Positions 12,282 to 22,118 of a DNA stretch of 64,000 nt are shown one piece after another (the stretch's first letter is position 1; every line of letters starts with the position of its first letter). The stretch is from Streptomyces africanus. GTDB lineage: Bacteria; Actinomycetota; Actinomycetes; Streptomycetales; Streptomycetaceae. The stretch is taken from contig NZ_MUKA01000093.1 in NCBI RefSeq assembly GCF_002150735.1, positions 1 to 64,000 of the forward strand. Direction: 5' to 3'. The notes under the pieces are model-generated. The model was given only the letters and a program-made list of their open reading frames with translations, had not been told where the DNA came from and made no database searches. The translations under genes were made by a program, and so were the position numbers.

Positions 12282-13940
12282 TTACGGCAGGGGACGGTGC
12301 CGGTAATAGGCGGCGGCGGACGGGGGCAGCGGATCCTTCCCGAGGATGAGGTCGGCCGCCTTTTCCGCGATCATCATCACCGGTGCGTAGATGTTGCCGT
12401 TGGTAATGTACGGCATCACCGACGCGTCGACGACACGCAGACCCTCCAGCCCGTGCACCCTCATACTGGCCGGATCCACGACGGCCGTCTCGTCGGTGCC
12501 CATCTTGCAGGTGCATGACGGATGCAGCGCGGTCTCGCCGTCCTCGGCGACCCAGGCGAGGATCTCCTCGTCGGTCTCGACGGACGGCCCCGGCGAGATC
12601 TCCCCGGCGTTGTAAGGGGCCATGGCGGGCTGGTTGAGCAGCCTGCGGGCGACCCTGACGGCCTCGACCCACTCACGTCGGTCCTGCTCGGTGGACAGAT
12701 AGTCGAAGCGCAGCGCGGGGTGCTCGGCCGGGTCCTTGCTCTTGATCTTCACGGATCCGACGGCGTCGGAGTACATGGGCCCGACGTGCACCTGATATCC
12801 GTGTCCGCCGGCGGGCACGGAGCCGTCGTAGCGGACCGCGACGGGCAGGAAGTGGAACATCAGGTTGGGGTAGGCCACGTCCTCGTTGCCGCGGACGAAG
12901 CCGCCCGCCTCGAAGTGGTTGGTCGCGGCGGGGCCGGTGCGGAAGAGCCACTGGAGGCCGATGAAGGGGGCGCGCCACTTCGCGAGGTACGGCTGCATGG
13001 AGACGGGCTGCTTGCAGGCGTACTGGATGTACACCTCCAGATGGTCCTGGAGGTTCTCGCCGACGCCCGGCAGATCGTGTACGACGTCGATGCCGAGGGC
13101 GCGCAGTTCCTCGGCGTTGCCGACGCCCGAGAGCTGGAGCAGTTGCGGGGAGTTGATCGCGCCTCCGCACAGGATGACTTCGCGGGCACGCACCCGCCGG
13201 GGTCTGCCACTCCCCCTCCGGTACTCGACACCGACGGCCCGCTTGCCTTCGAAGAGGACGCGGGTGACGAGGGTGCGGGTCCTGATCGTGAGGTTGGGGC
13301 GTTTGCGTACGGGTTTGAGGTAGGCCTTGGAGGCCGAGAGGCGGCGGCCGCGGTGGACGTTGCGGTCGAACCGGGCGAAACCTTCCTGCCGGTAGCCGTT
13401 CACATCGTCGGTGGGAGCGTGGCCCGCTTCCTCCGTGGCCTTCAGGAAGGCCTCGAAGAGCGGATTCGTCCCCGGGCCGCGCTCCAGGACGAGAGGGCCG
13501 TCGTGACCGCGGAACTCGTCGTCCGGGCCGGCGGCGAGGCAGTTCTCCATCCGCCGGAAGTACGGCAGACAGTGCGCGTAGTCCCAGGCCTCCATGCCCG
13601 GGTCGGCCGCCCAGCGCTCGTAGTCCATGGGGTTGCCGCGCTGGAAGATCATGCCGTTGATGCTGCTGGACCCGCCCAGCACCTTGCCTCGCGCGTGGTA
13701 GACGCGCCGGCCGCCCATGTGGGGCTCCGGTTCGGACTCGTACTTCCAGTCGTAGAACCGGCTGCCGATGGGGTAGGTCAGTGCCGCGGGCATGTGGATG
13801 AAGACGTCCCAGGGGTAGTCGGGCCGGCCCGCCTCCAGGACCAGCACCTGGTTGCCCGGGTCCGCGGAGAGCCGGTTGGCCAGGGCACTGCCGGCCGATC
13901 CACCACCGACGATGACGAAGTCGTACTGCACGTGAGCCAT
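12282..13940 (-). CDS. betA: Choline dehydrogenase (GMC family)
   Basis: A 552-residue FAD enzyme that should oxidise choline to betaine aldehyde. The N-terminal FAD motif is [16 protein letters not shown] (residues 9-24). The first GMC signature covers [18 protein letters not shown] and the second covers the [16 protein letters not shown] region. The C-terminal active-site histidine is in [11 protein letters not shown], the form usual for choline dehydrogenases. ATG 13940 has a GAGG site. It is divergent from the IclR gene, with one operator site 69-87 bases upstream and another over the iclR start. Confidence 0.92.
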   Translation of the reverse strand: MAHVQYDFVIVGGGSAGSALANRLSADPGNQVLVLEAGRPDYPWDVFIHMPAALTYPIGSRFYDWKYESEPEPHMGGRRVYHARGKVLGGSSSINGMIFQRGNPMDYERWAADPGMEAWDYAHCLPYFRRMENCLAAGPDDEFRGHDGPLVLERGPGTNPLFEAFLKATEEAGHAPTDDVNGYRQEGFARFDRNVHRGRRLSASKAYLKPVRKRPNLTIRTRTLVTRVLFEGKRAVGVEYRRGSGRPRRVRAREVILCGGAINSPQLLQLSGVGNAEELRALGIDVVHDLPGVGENLQDHLEVYIQYACKQPVSMQPYLAKWRAPFIGLQWLFRTGPAATNHFEAGGFVRGNEDVAYPNLMFHFLPVAVRYDGSVPAGGHGYQVHVGPMYSDAVGSVKIKSKDPAEHPALRFDYLSTEQDRREWVEAVRVARRLLNQPAMAPYNAGEISPGPSVETDEEILAWVAEDGETALHPSCTCKMGTDETAVVDPASMRVHGLEGLRVVDASVMPYITNGNIYAPVMMIAEKAADLILGKDPLPPSAAAYYRHRPLP

Positions 13941-14008
13941 GGGGCCTCGTCTCGCTCGCGCCGTTGAGAATGCGCGGCATGCTAGTACTCGTACCGCTAT
14001 GCGCACCA

Positions 14009-14027
14009 GGTTGCGAAGCGCGCAACT
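14009..14027. promoter_or_regulatory. IclR-type operator, betA/iclR intergenic region
   Basis: GGTTGC, seven bases, GCAACT: an exact match to the locus motif TTGC-N7-GCAA, in the divergent region between betA and iclR. Confidence 0.72.
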
Positions 14028-14087
14028 TCTCCGAGGTCTGCACAAGGCCTTGACCTGCACCGCTGGCCGCTATGTTTAACGCCCGTA

Positions 14088-14108
14088 TAGTTGCGTTGTG
14101 AGCAACTA
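14088..14108. promoter_or_regulatory. IclR-type operator overlapping the iclR start codon
   Basis: TAGTTGC, seven bases, GCAACTA: a perfect 7-7-7 inverted repeat. The iclR GTG start (14098-14100) lies inside the spacer, so occupancy would block its own expression. There is no normal Shine-Dalgarno sequence before this start, so the mRNA may be leaderless. Confidence 0.75.
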
Positions 14109-14895
14109 CCCTGCAGATGCCGAAACGACAACCGCGCCGACCGGTGGCGTGCAGTCCGTCGACCGCGCCATCACCGTGCTGGAGATCCTGGCCCGGCGCG
14201 GCGAGGCGGGAGTCAGCGAGGTGGCCGCCGAGATCGATGTCCACAAGTCGACCGCGTTCCGGCTGCTCGGCGCCCTGGAGGTGCGCGGCCTGGTGGAACA
14301 GGCGGGCGAACGCGGCAAGTACCGCCTCGGCTTCGGCCTCGTCCGGCTCGCCGGCGCGGTCACCGGCCGCATCGACATCACCCAGCAGAGCCGCCCGGTC
14401 TGCGAGCGTCTCGCCGAGGAGATCGGCGAGACCGTGAACCTCGCCGTGATGCAGGAGCACTACGCGATCAACCTGTACCAGGTGCGCGGTCCCGGCGCTG
14501 TCACGGCGTTCAACTGGGTCGGCCAGCTGACGCCGCTGCACGCCACCTCCAGCGGCAAGATCCTGCTGGCCCACATGCCGCCGAAGGAGCGTGCCGCGCT
14601 CCTGTCGGAGACCGGCCTCAAGAAGCTGACTCCCCGCACCCTGACCGCCAAGACGAAGCTCGAGAAGAACCTCGTCGAGGCGCTCGAACGCGGCTACTCC
14701 TGGACCCTGGAGGAGTTCGAAGTGGGACTGCACGCCATGGCGGCCCCGGTCCGCAACAGGGACGGCGAGGTCATCGCGGCGCTCAGCGCCTCGGGACCGG
14801 CGTACCGGCTCACCGAGGACCGTATGCACGAACTCGCCCCTGTGCTGGTCAAGGGCGCGGACGAGATCAGCCACCGCATGGGCTACCTGGGCTGA
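14098..14895 (+). CDS. IclR-family transcriptional regulator of the betaine locus
   Basis: A 265-residue regulator with an N-terminal winged helix-turn-helix (about residues 17-78; SVDRAITVLEILARRGEAGVSEVAAEIDVHKSTAFRLLGAL) and a C-terminal IclR effector domain (ATSSGKILLAHMP, GYSWTLEEFEVGLHAMAAPV). It sits between the choline oxidation genes and the Rieske operon and is divergent from betA. The palindrome over its own start and matching sites before the neighbouring operons make it the likely regulator of the locus, by inference. The effector is probably a pathway intermediate. Whether it represses or activates cannot be seen. Confidence 0.9.
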   Translation: MSNYPADAETTTAPTGGVQSVDRAITVLEILARRGEAGVSEVAAEIDVHKSTAFRLLGALEVRGLVEQAGERGKYRLGFGLVRLAGAVTGRIDITQQSRPVCERLAEEIGETVNLAVMQEHYAINLYQVRGPGAVTAFNWVGQLTPLHATSSGKILLAHMPPKERAALLSETGLKKLTPRTLTAKTKLEKNLVEALERGYSWTLEEFEVGLHAMAAPVRNRDGEVIAALSASGPAYRLTEDRMHELAPVLVKGADEISHRMGYLG

Positions 14896-14896
14896 C

Positions 14897-16027
14897 CTAC
14901 CGCGGCCGCCCCATGCCGAGGCGCTCCTGGACGAAGGCGTGGAACTCGCCGATGTGATGCTCACTGGGGACGAGCACTCCGCCCTTGGCGTACAGCCGGG
15001 AGCTCATCGCGGGCTGGCAGCGCTCGCACGCGTCGAAGTCCTGCCGGTTGACCCGGTCGAAGAGCTCCACCGACCGGCTGACGTCCTTGCCGGTCTCGAC
15101 GACGTGCCGGAGGTAGAGCCAGTCGCACTCGACGATGGTGCGATCCGCGGCGACCGGGTACATCCGGTGGAAGATCACATGGTCGGGCACGAGGTTGAGG
15201 AACACCTGCGGCCGTACGGTGATCGCGTAGTACCGGCGGTCCTGGTCCTCGGTGATGCCCGGAATGCGGTCGAGGCCTTCGGAGCCGTCGACGGTGAAGC
15301 CCTTGATCTCGGAGCCGAACTCCGCGCCGTGTCCCACGTAGTACTGGGCGGCGTACCCGTCCGCGAACTCGGGGAGGACCTCGGTCAGCTCGGGGTGGAT
15401 CGTCGCGCAGTGATAACACTCCATGAAGTTCTCGACGATGAGTTTCCAGTTCGCCCGCACGTCGTAGACGATCCGCCGGCCGACGTCGAGGTGGTCGATG
15501 TCGTAGTGCTCGATCGACTCCGTGTCACCCAGGCGCGCCACCACATCGCCCACGACCTCGTCGAAGGGGGGCGGGTTCGCCGCGAGGCACACCCACACAT
15601 AGCCGAGCCATTCCCGCGTGGCCACGGGGGCCAGGCCGTACTCGGTGCGGCCGACGTCGGGCATCTTCGTGAGGTTGGGTGCCGCGACGAGTTTGCCCGT
15701 CAGGTCGTACGTCCAGGCGTGGTAGGGACATTGGAAGGCGCGTTTGACCTCGCCGGTCTCGGCCGTGCAGAGCCTGGCTCCGCGGTGCCGGCAGACGTTG
15801 AGGAAGGCACGGACGGAGGTGTCCCGTGCCCGGGTGATCAGGACGCTCTCGCGGCCCACCTCGACGGTGCGGAAGGCACCGGGCCTGGCGAGGTCGGCGG
15901 AGCGCACGGCACAGAACCACATCGCCTCGAAGATGTGTTCCTGCTCCTGGGCGAAGACCGCGGGATCCGTGTAAGCGGAGCCGGGGAGAGTGGCGATCAG
16001 GCTGTCCGGCAGGCCGGTCGAGGTCAC
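14897..16027 (-). CDS. Rieske oxygenase, probable glycine betaine demethylase terminal component
   Basis: A 376-residue aromatic-ring-hydroxylase-type alpha subunit. The Rieske cluster ligands are CRHRGARLC and CPYHAWTYDLTG. The mononuclear iron site is in the C-terminal domain, with ENFMECYHCATIHPEL giving the two histidines. The overall layout resembles GbcA, which demethylates glycine betaine to dimethylglycine with release of formaldehyde. GTG 16027 has a GAGGAG site. It forms an operon with the reductase and ferredoxin upstream. Assignment to betaine rests on the neighbours; carnitine, stachydrine or another quaternary amine is possible. Confidence 0.82.
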   Translation of the reverse strand: MTSTGLPDSLIATLPGSAYTDPAVFAQEQEHIFEAMWFCAVRSADLARPGAFRTVEVGRESVLITRARDTSVRAFLNVCRHRGARLCTAETGEVKRAFQCPYHAWTYDLTGKLVAAPNLTKMPDVGRTEYGLAPVATREWLGYVWVCLAANPPPFDEVVGDVVARLGDTESIEHYDIDHLDVGRRIVYDVRANWKLIVENFMECYHCATIHPELTEVLPEFADGYAAQYYVGHGAEFGSEIKGFTVDGSEGLDRIPGITEDQDRRYYAITVRPQVFLNLVPDHVIFHRMYPVAADRTIVECDWLYLRHVVETGKDVSRSVELFDRVNRQDFDACERCQPAMSSRLYAKGGVLVPSEHHIGEFHAFVQERLGMGRPR

Positions 16028-16062
16028 TGTGCACTCCTCGGGGAAGTGGTGGATCGCCCCGG

Positions 16063-17226
16063 TCAGGGCGCCTTGGCCGCGAGTTGCTTGCGCCAGCGCG
16101 TGAACAGCTTCGGCTGGTTCATCCCGAGCACGGCGACCGGATGTCCGGCACGCCGGTAGACGGCGAGGACGTCGCGGTCGTCCGCGGTGCCCGCCTCGAT
16201 CGTCACGCTGTCGGCGCGGGCCGCGTTGCCGGCGAACTGGATCTTCACGCCGTACTGGTCGGACCAGAAGTACGGCGGCCGGGGCAGGCCCGGTTCGCAC
16301 TCGCCCCAGGACAGCAGGGCGGCCACGGCCGCGTCGGGGCGTTCGCGGGCGCCGGTCCAGTGCTCGACGCGGCGGTGGGTGCCCGCGCGCGGGTCGTACC
16401 AGGAGGCGCAGTCGCCGACCGCGACCACCCCGGCCAGGCTGGTACGGCCGTCCGCACCGCACCTGACGCCGTCGTCGAGCTCGATGCCGGAGCCGGCCAG
16501 CCAGTCGACGCAGGGGCGGGCCCCGACACCCACGACGACGATGTCGGCGGCGATACTGCGGCCGTCCTCCATCAGGACGGCGTCGACACGGGTCTCGCCG
16601 CTCAGCCCCTTGACGCCCACGCCGCACAACAGGCGTACGCCGTGGTCCGCGTGGAGGGCGGAGACGATGCGTCCCATGGCCGCGCCGAGCGGTCCGGCCA
16701 GGGGGGTGGGCGCCGCCTCGACGATGGTCACGTCGAGGCCGAGCGCGGAAGCGGTGGAGGCGACCTCGGCACCGATGAAGCCGCCGCCGATGACGACCAG
16801 GCGTCCGCCCCGGGCCAGTTCGTCCCGCAGGGCGCGGGCGTCGTCCAGGGTGCGCAGGGTGTGCACACCGGCCAGTCCGTCCATGCCGGGCAGGGTCCGG
16901 GCGGCGGCGCCGGTGGCGATGACGATGCCGTCGGCCCGCACCTGCCGGCCGTCGGTGAGCCGCACGGCGCGGGGCGTGGTGTCGAGTCCGGCGGCGCGGG
17001 CTCCGAGCAGCCACTCCGCTTGCAGGTCCTCGTCGTCCGGCTCCAGCGCGAGTTCGGCTTCGCCGATGCCGCCGGCCAGGAACTCCTTGGACAGGGGCGG
17101 CCTGTCGTACGGGCGGTGGATCTCGTCGCCGATGACGACCAGCCGTCCGTCGTATCCCTGTTTGCGCAACGAGCGCGCCGCCGACAGACCGGCCAGCGAC
17201 GCGCCCACCACGGCCACTGTCCTCAC
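16063..17226 (-). CDS. FAD-dependent ferredoxin reductase of the Rieske system
   Basis: A 387-residue NAD(P)H-ferredoxin reductase of the BphA4/rubredoxin-reductase class. It has two dinucleotide motifs (VGASLAGLSAARSL near the N terminus for FAD, and VVIGGGFIGAEVAS near residue 145 for NAD(P)H). It also has the family segment RPYDRPPLSKEFL and the C-terminal VAVGDCASW. The GTG start overlaps the ferredoxin stop as GTGA. It should pass electrons from NAD(P)H through the adjacent Rieske ferredoxin to the oxygenase. This differs from Pseudomonas GbcB, where flavin and ferredoxin domains are in one protein. Confidence 0.88.
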   Translation of the reverse strand: MRTVAVVGASLAGLSAARSLRKQGYDGRLVVIGDEIHRPYDRPPLSKEFLAGGIGEAELALEPDDEDLQAEWLLGARAAGLDTTPRAVRLTDGRQVRADGIVIATGAAARTLPGMDGLAGVHTLRTLDDARALRDELARGGRLVVIGGGFIGAEVASTASALGLDVTIVEAAPTPLAGPLGAAMGRIVSALHADHGVRLLCGVGVKGLSGETRVDAVLMEDGRSIAADIVVVGVGARPCVDWLAGSGIELDDGVRCGADGRTSLAGVVAVGDCASWYDPRAGTHRRVEHWTGARERPDAAVAALLSWGECEPGLPRPPYFWSDQYGVKIQFAGNAARADSVTIEAGTADDRDVLAVYRRAGHPVAVLGMNQPKLFTRWRKQLAAKAP

Positions 17227-17585
17227 GCGACGCCCCCGGCGAGCCGGGCGGCGATGCAGGGAGGCAGGTTCGGGGCTGCCGTGGACAGCCGGACGTAGAT
17301 CATGCCGTCCTCGACGAAGACCTCGTGCGTGCGCACCGGGAGCTTGGCCGGCGGGGCGTCGACGGCTCCGGTCTTGAGGTTGAACTTCGAGGCGTGCAGC
17401 GGGCATTCGACCTCACAGCCCTCCAGCCAGCCGTCGGCGAGCGAGGCGTCCTGGTGGGTGCATGTGTCGTCGATGGCGAAGAGTTCGCCGTCGTCGGTGT
17501 GGAACACCGAGACCGGCGGGTCGATGTCGAGCCTGTGGGCCTCGCCTCGGGGCAGATCCACGAGACGGCACGCGGCAATCATCAT
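17223..17585 (-). CDS. Rieske-type [2Fe-2S] ferredoxin
   Basis: A 120-residue Rieske ferredoxin of the BphF type. The cluster ligands are CTHQDASL and CPLHASKFN. The start is ATG 17585 (MMIAACRLVDL), behind a GAGG site; the frame extends about 30 codons upstream, but that part has no ferredoxin character and would cover the operator. It is the first gene of the ferredoxin-reductase-oxygenase operon and the likely electron carrier between the two downstream products. Confidence 0.9.
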   Translation of the reverse strand: MMIAACRLVDLPRGEAHRLDIDPPVSVFHTDDGELFAIDDTCTHQDASLADGWLEGCEVECPLHASKFNLKTGAVDAPPAKLPVRTHEVFVEDGMIYVRLSTAAPNLPPCIAARLAGGVA

Positions 17586-17612
17586 GACACCTCGGTGCGT
17601 ATAGCGAAACGG

Positions 17613-17629
17613 ATTGCGGTGAACGCAAC
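17613..17629. promoter_or_regulatory. IclR-type operator 1, Rieske operon
   Basis: ATTGC, seven bases, GCAAC; the core TTGC-N7-GCAA is exact. It is 28 bases upstream of the ferredoxin ATG. Confidence 0.7.
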
Positions 17630-17696
17630 GCCAGTTTGAGGGCGCCTTCAAATGCTTGTCAAGGAGTTCGCGGGACACCCGACGGCCTCGATTTCC

Positions 17697-17713
17697 GTTG
17701 CGTGTCGTGCAAC
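17697..17713. promoter_or_regulatory. IclR-type operator 2, Rieske operon
   Basis: GTTGC, seven bases, GCAAC: an exact inverted repeat, 112 bases upstream of the ferredoxin start and 84 bases from the first site. Confidence 0.7.
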
Positions 17714-17799
17714 TACCTGCGCCATAAGAAACGCAGGTCAGGGCGGAGCACCTGCCGGAACCGGGGCGCGAGCGCCCCGGCCGGCCCGGTGGCGGGCTG

Positions 17800-18312
17800 T
17801 CACCAGCCTCGGGCGGCCCACTCCTCCAGGTGTGGTGCCTCGGCCTCGACGGTCGTCGTCTCGCCGTGTCCGCTCAACAGCGCCCCCAGGTCTGGTGCGT
17901 ACAGGCACACGGCACCCGGAGCGTGTCCGGGCGTGTGGAGGACACGCAGGCCGAGGCCCGCCACCGTGAGTACGTCGCCGTCGGCGAGCGGCCTGTCGGG
18001 CCGCCGGCCCGGGTGCGCCATCTTCCACAGCACCTGGTCGTCGGGGTGCAGGAGGACGGGTGCGCCCGTGGCCAGGGCGACGTCCGGTGCGGCACGCACA
18101 TGGTCGTCGTGGGCGTGGGTGCACACGATGGCCGACAGCCGACGGTCACCGACGGCCGCCAGGACGGCGTCGGAATCGTGGGCCGCGTCGATGACGACCA
18201 CCTCGTCGTCGTCACCGATGATCCAGACGTTGTTGTCGACGTCCCAGGTCCCGCCGTCGAGGCTGAAGGTCCCGCTGGTGACGAGGTGTTCGATGCGCGG
18301 TGCGCCGGCCAT
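17800..18312 (-). CDS. Metallo-beta-lactamase-fold hydrolase with an internal deletion
   Basis: A 170-residue MBL-fold protein of the kind encoded after mscR in actinobacteria, thought to act in mycothiol-linked formaldehyde removal. The THAHDDH zinc motif and the later His in HTPGHAPG are intact. The chain then passes from GALLSG straight to HGETTTVEAEAPHLEEW. From memory of the family, roughly 40-50 residues normally lie between these points, including the SGDTLF segment whose Asp bridges the two metals. The reading frame is kept, so this looks like an in-frame deletion that may have inactivated the enzyme. Start ATG 18312 overlaps the mscR stop as TGATG; GTG 18315 is an alternative. Confidence 0.72.
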   Translation of the reverse strand: MAGAPRIEHLVTSGTFSLDGGTWDVDNNVWIIGDDDEVVVIDAAHDSDAVLAAVGDRRLSAIVCTHAHDDHVRAAPDVALATGAPVLLHPDDQVLWKMAHPGRRPDRPLADGDVLTVAGLGLRVLHTPGHAPGAVCLYAPDLGALLSGHGETTTVEAEAPHLEEWAARGW

Positions 18313-19397
18313 CACAGCACCACCACCGAGCGCAGCACGTCGCCGCGGTGCATCTTCTCGAACGCCTCCTCCACGTCACCGAGGCCGATGGTCTCGGAGA
18401 CGAACGCGTCCAGGTCGAAACGGCCTCCCAGATACAGGTCGATCAGGGCCGGGAAGTCGCGCGAGGGCAGGCAGTCGCCGTACCAGCTGGACTTCAGCGA
18501 GCCGCCCCGTCCGAAGACGTCGAGCAGGGGCAGCTCCACCTTCATCTCCGGGGTGGGCACGCCGACCAGCACGACCGTGCCGGCCAGGTCGCGGGCGTAG
18601 AAGGCCTGCCGGTACGTCTCGGGGCGGCCGACGGCTTCCACGACGACGTCCGCGCCGAAGCCGCCCGTCAGCTCGCGCACCGCCTCCACGACGTCGCCCT
18701 TGGCCCCGTCGACCGTGTGGGTGGCTCCCATGGCCATGGCCCGGTCCAGCTTGCGCTGGTCGATGTCGACGGCGATGACCTTGCTCGCTCCGGCCAGCCT
18801 CGCCCCCGCGACGGCGGCCATGCCGACGCCGCCGCAGCCGATGACGGCGACGGAGTCGCCCCGGCCGACGGCACCGGTGTTCACGGCGGCGCCGAAGCCC
18901 GCCATGACGCCGCACCCGAGCAGACCGGCCGCCGCGGCCGGTGCCGCCGGGTCCACCTTGGTGCACTGCCCGGCGGCGACCAGCGTCTTCTCCGCGAACG
19001 CGCCGATGCCGAGCGCCGGCGAGAGCGGGGTGCCGTCGAGCAGCGTCATCGGCTGTGTCGCGTTGTGGGTGGCGAAGCAGTACCAGGGCCTGCCCCGGCT
19101 GCAAGCCCGGCACTGGCCGCACACCGCACGCCAGTTGAGGATGACGAAGTCGCCGGGCCCGACACCGGTGACTCCCTCCCCGACCGCCTCGACGCGACCT
19201 GCCGCCTCGTGCCCCAGCAGGAAGGGGAACTCGTCGTTGATCCCGCCCTCGCGGTAGTGGAGATCGGTATGACAGACGCCGCAGGCCTCGACCTGGACCA
19301 GCGCCTCACCCGGACCGGGGTCGGGGACGACGATCGTTTCGACGGAGACCGGTGCGCCCTTCTTCCGGGCGACGACGGCACGAACCTCGTGAGCCAT
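18312..19397 (-). CDS. mscR: S-(hydroxymethyl)mycothiol dehydrogenase (NAD/mycothiol formaldehyde dehydrogenase)
   Basis: A 361-residue class III-type zinc alcohol dehydrogenase that oxidises the formaldehyde-mycothiol adduct. The catalytic zinc site is [13 protein letters not shown] with GHEAAG, and the structural zinc Cys cluster is [15 protein letters not shown]. The nucleotide fold is [20 protein letters not shown]. Start ATG 19397 gives the family N terminus [17 protein letters not shown]. Formaldehyde is released by the Rieske demethylase and can leak from the dimethylglycine and sarcosine oxidases, so the gene fits as the detoxification arm. An IclR-type site lies 36-52 bases upstream. 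Confidence 0.93.
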   Translation of the reverse strand: MAHEVRAVVARKKGAPVSVETIVVPDPGPGEALVQVEACGVCHTDLHYREGGINDEFPFLLGHEAAGRVEAVGEGVTGVGPGDFVILNWRAVCGQCRACSRGRPWYCFATHNATQPMTLLDGTPLSPALGIGAFAEKTLVAAGQCTKVDPAAPAAAAGLLGCGVMAGFGAAVNTGAVGRGDSVAVIGCGGVGMAAVAGARLAGASKVIAVDIDQRKLDRAMAMGATHTVDGAKGDVVEAVRELTGGFGADVVVEAVGRPETYRQAFYARDLAGTVVLVGVPTPEMKVELPLLDVFGRGGSLKSSWYGDCLPSRDFPALIDLYLGGRFDLDAFVSETIGLGDVEEAFEKMHRGDVLRSVVVL

Positions 19398-19432
19398 GAG
19401 CTGCTCCTCACACGGGATACCCTGGCGAGTGC

Positions 19433-19449
19433 GTTGCCTCATTCGCTAC
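19433..19449. promoter_or_regulatory. IclR-type operator, mscR (one mismatch)
   Basis: GTTGC, seven bases, GCTAC: the locus motif with one mismatch. It is 36-52 bases upstream of the mscR start codon, the spacing seen at the other promoters. Confidence 0.55.
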
Positions 19450-19590
19450 ACGCACCGCTATACGCAACCGAGCATCGCGGAGGAGCGCACCGAGGGTCAA
19501 GGGCTCGGTTCCAGCCGGGCCGACACGTGTGCGGCCGGTCCGATCCGGCCGCACACGGTCAGCGGTTCACGCGGTCAGGCGGTCAGGCGG

Positions 19591-20892
19591 TCAGGCGGCG
19601 ACGGGCTGCGGCCCGGCCGCCGGAGCCGCCAGACGGCCCGTGCGGTGCAGACCCCACAGGGCGGCCGCGCACGCGAGGCCGAGTGCGCACAAGCAGATCC
19701 ACGGCAGCGCGGGCATCCCCGCCTCTCGGGCGGCGTCGAGCGACGCGCCGGTGAGGAGGTTGCCGAGGGTGATGCCGATGCCGCAGATGGTGTTGTAGAG
19801 CCCGTAGTGGGTGGCGACGAGCCGGTCACCCGAGAGGCGGACGATGGTGTCCATCTCGAAGGGATAGGCGATCATCGTGCCGACGGCCAGCAGCAGAGCG
19901 GCCAGCATGGGCGGTACCGCGGCCAGCAGCCACAGGCCCACGCCCGCGTCCGGAACGGGCACCGCGGTGGCCAGCGACAGGGGCACGAACGCCAGGCCCA
20001 TGGCGGCCAGTCCCCGGGTCAGGGCCTGGCCCGGCTCGTAGCGGGCCTTGCACCAGGCGGTCACCCGCGTCTGGCCGACGATCGTGCTCAGCCCGGACGC
20101 GGCGAAGAGCGCCGCCACCGCCGCTGTGCCGAACTCCCCGTCGCCGCCGACCCGTCGTACCTCCAGCGGCAGCGCGAGATAGACCTGGAAGGAGAGGACG
20201 TACGAGCCGATCATGGCGCCGGAGAAGAGCAGGAACGGCCGGTTGGCGAGGATGCCGCGCCACTGGGCCAGTACGCCGTCGCGGTCCTGCCCCTCCTTGC
20301 CGCCTTTGGTGTCGCCGGCCCGTCGCGCCGGCAGGGCACGGATCTGCACGATGCTGAGGAGCGCGAAGATCCCGGCCGAGACCAGGCAGGTGACGCGGAA
20401 GTCCACGCCGGTCAGCACCATGCCCACGAGGGGACCCAGCAGGATCCCGGCCTGGTAGAAGACGTTGAACAGAGCGAACGCCTCGACCCTGCGCTCCCCC
20501 GCGTCCGCGGCGAGATACGCCCGGACGGCCGGGTTGAACAGGGCCCCGGCGAGCCCGGTGGCCGCCGAGGCGGCGATCAGCGCGGCCAGCGAGTCGACCA
20601 GGCCGAGCGTGGCGAAGCCGGCCGTGCGCAGCACGCATCCGGCCACGATCATCGGCTTGTAGCCGAACCGGTCGGCGAGTGTCCCGCCGACCAGGAACAT
20701 GCCCTGCTGGCTGAAGTTCCGCACGCCGAGGACCAGTCCGACGATCCAGCCGGCCAGTCCGAGGGTGCCGGACAGGTGAGCGGCCAGGTAGGGCATCAGC
20801 ATGTAGAAGCCCAGGTTGATGGTGAACTGATTGACCATCAACAGCTGGACGCTGCGTTCGTAACCGCGTACCTGTGCGAGGGTGCCCTTCAC
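19591..20892 (-). CDS. MFS transporter, 12-helix type
   Basis: A 433-residue major-facilitator protein with about 12 hydrophobic segments. The loop motif [12 protein letters not shown] follows helix 2. The GTG start overlaps the stop of the upstream PLP-enzyme gene as GTGA, so the two are translationally coupled and should act together. A reasonable reading is export or import of a product or substrate of that enzyme, but the substrate cannot be told. No motif ties it to betaine. Tandem gcggtcag units lie just after its stop (about 19568-19593). Confidence 0.8.
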   Translation of the reverse strand: MKGTLAQVRGYERSVQLLMVNQFTINLGFYMLMPYLAAHLSGTLGLAGWIVGLVLGVRNFSQQGMFLVGGTLADRFGYKPMIVAGCVLRTAGFATLGLVDSLAALIAASAATGLAGALFNPAVRAYLAADAGERRVEAFALFNVFYQAGILLGPLVGMVLTGVDFRVTCLVSAGIFALLSIVQIRALPARRAGDTKGGKEGQDRDGVLAQWRGILANRPFLLFSGAMIGSYVLSFQVYLALPLEVRRVGGDGEFGTAAVAALFAASGLSTIVGQTRVTAWCKARYEPGQALTRGLAAMGLAFVPLSLATAVPVPDAGVGLWLLAAVPPMLAALLLAVGTMIAYPFEMDTIVRLSGDRLVATHYGLYNTICGIGITLGNLLTGASLDAAREAGMPALPWICLCALGLACAAALWGLHRTGRLAAPAAGPQPVAA

Positions 20893-21983
20893 CGGTTCTC
20901 CTCCGCGGCGGCGAGGGTGAGCGGGTCGACCACGGTGGTGCACCGGGTCCAGCGTGCGACCTCCTTCTCGTCCGCGCGCCCGACCACCTCCGGTTCCGGA
21001 GCAGGAGGGGCGTCGAGGAGGCCGTGCGCGCCGCAGTAGTCGTCGTCGAAGACCGTCCCGAGGTAACGCTGCGGACCGTCCGGGAAGATCGCGGCGATCC
21101 GGCTGTCGGCGGGCAGGGTGCGGGCCAGCCATCCGGCGACCAGGGCGACGGCGCCGACGCTCCACCCGCCGGTGGCGTAGTGCGAGCCGGCCAGCTGCCG
21201 GCAGGTCCACACCGCCTCGGCCGGGGCCACCCAGTGGACCTCGGCGAAGTTGTCGTAAGCGACGTTGCGGGGGTAGATGCTCGATCCCAGGCCCCGCATC
21301 AGCCGTGGCCGGGCCGGCTGGCCGAAGATCGTGGAGCCGATGGTGTCGACGCCGACCACCTTCAGCCCGGGGTAGAGCTGCTTCAGCACGCGGGAGACGC
21401 CGGCGGAGTGCCCGCCCGTGCCGACGCTGCACACGAGGACGTCGATGTGGCCCAGCTCGGACGCCAGTTCCAGGGCGAGCGGGGTGTAGGCGGTGGTGTT
21501 GTCCGGGTTGTTGTACTGATCGGGGCACCACGCATCAGGATGCCGCGCCATGAGCTGCTCCACGCGCTCACGGCGAGCCTGCTGCCAGCCGCCGGTGGGG
21601 TGCGGCTCGGAGACGACGTTGACCTGGGCGCCGTACGCGGTCAGCAGCCGGGTCATCGACATCTCCAGGCCGGGGTCGGTGACCAGGGTGACAGGGTGGC
21701 CGTACACCATTCCGGCCAGGGCGAGGCCCAGTCCGAGGGTGCCGCTGGTGGACTCGATGATCCGGGCGCCGGGGCGCAGATCGCCCCGGGCGCGGGCGCG
21801 TTCCACCATGTGCAGACCCGGCCGGTCCTTGATGCCGCCGGGGTTGAAGCCCTCCAGTTTCGCCCAGAAGCCGCGGTCCGGGGGTGTCAGGGGCTCGGAC
21901 ACCCGCAGCAGCGGCGTGTTGCCCACCAGTGCCGACAAGGCGGACCGCTCGGGCAGGGCGGCGGTGTTCGTCATGGACTGCAT
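20889..21983 (-). CDS. Cysteine synthase-family PLP enzyme
   Basis: A 364-residue fold-type II PLP enzyme (cysteine synthase/cystathionine beta-synthase group). The PLP-lysine segment is [17 protein letters not shown], the substrate loop is [15 protein letters not shown] and the phosphate cradle is [13 protein letters not shown]. The C-terminal 60 residues extend beyond a minimal cysteine synthase. Start ATG 21983 is my choice; in-frame ATG 21974 or 22025 are possible because ribosome sites here are weak. Coupling to an exporter-like MFS gene suggests a specialised role such as a non-proteinogenic amino acid, rather than bulk cysteine synthesis. That is inference. Confidence 0.8.
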   Translation of the reverse strand: MQSMTNTAALPERSALSALVGNTPLLRVSEPLTPPDRGFWAKLEGFNPGGIKDRPGLHMVERARARGDLRPGARIIESTSGTLGLGLALAGMVYGHPVTLVTDPGLEMSMTRLLTAYGAQVNVVSEPHPTGGWQQARRERVEQLMARHPDAWCPDQYNNPDNTTAYTPLALELASELGHIDVLVCSVGTGGHSAGVSRVLKQLYPGLKVVGVDTIGSTIFGQPARPRLMRGLGSSIYPRNVAYDNFAEVHWVAPAEAVWTCRQLAGSHYATGGWSVGAVALVAGWLARTLPADSRIAAIFPDGPQRYLGTVFDDDYCGAHGLLDAPPAPEPEVVGRADEKEVARWTRCTTVVDPLTLAAAEENR

Positions 21984-22118
21984 GTCATTTCGCTCTCGCT
22001 CGATGAATACGCGGGGCACGTTCATCTCGCGCCACGGCCGCGCGGGGGACGGTCGCTCCGTCCGAGGTCGTGGGGCCGTCGCGCGGCAGCCGGGCGGGGC
22101 CGGCTGCGAGCGAGAGGT

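Larger units (their letters stand above)
17586..17799 (-). promoter_or_regulatory. Promoter region of the Rieske operon
   Basis: A 214-base gene-free stretch carrying two IclR-type sites, 28 and 112 bases before the ferredoxin start. Two sites in tandem are found only here, which may mean tighter control of the formaldehyde-producing step. Confidence 0.5.

Noticed and set aside
19568-19593. Tandem gcggtcag units at the 3' end of the MFS gene
   Set aside because: Only about three short units, no flanking symmetry and no spacer pattern, so not a CRISPR or an attachment site; reported only in the MFS entry.
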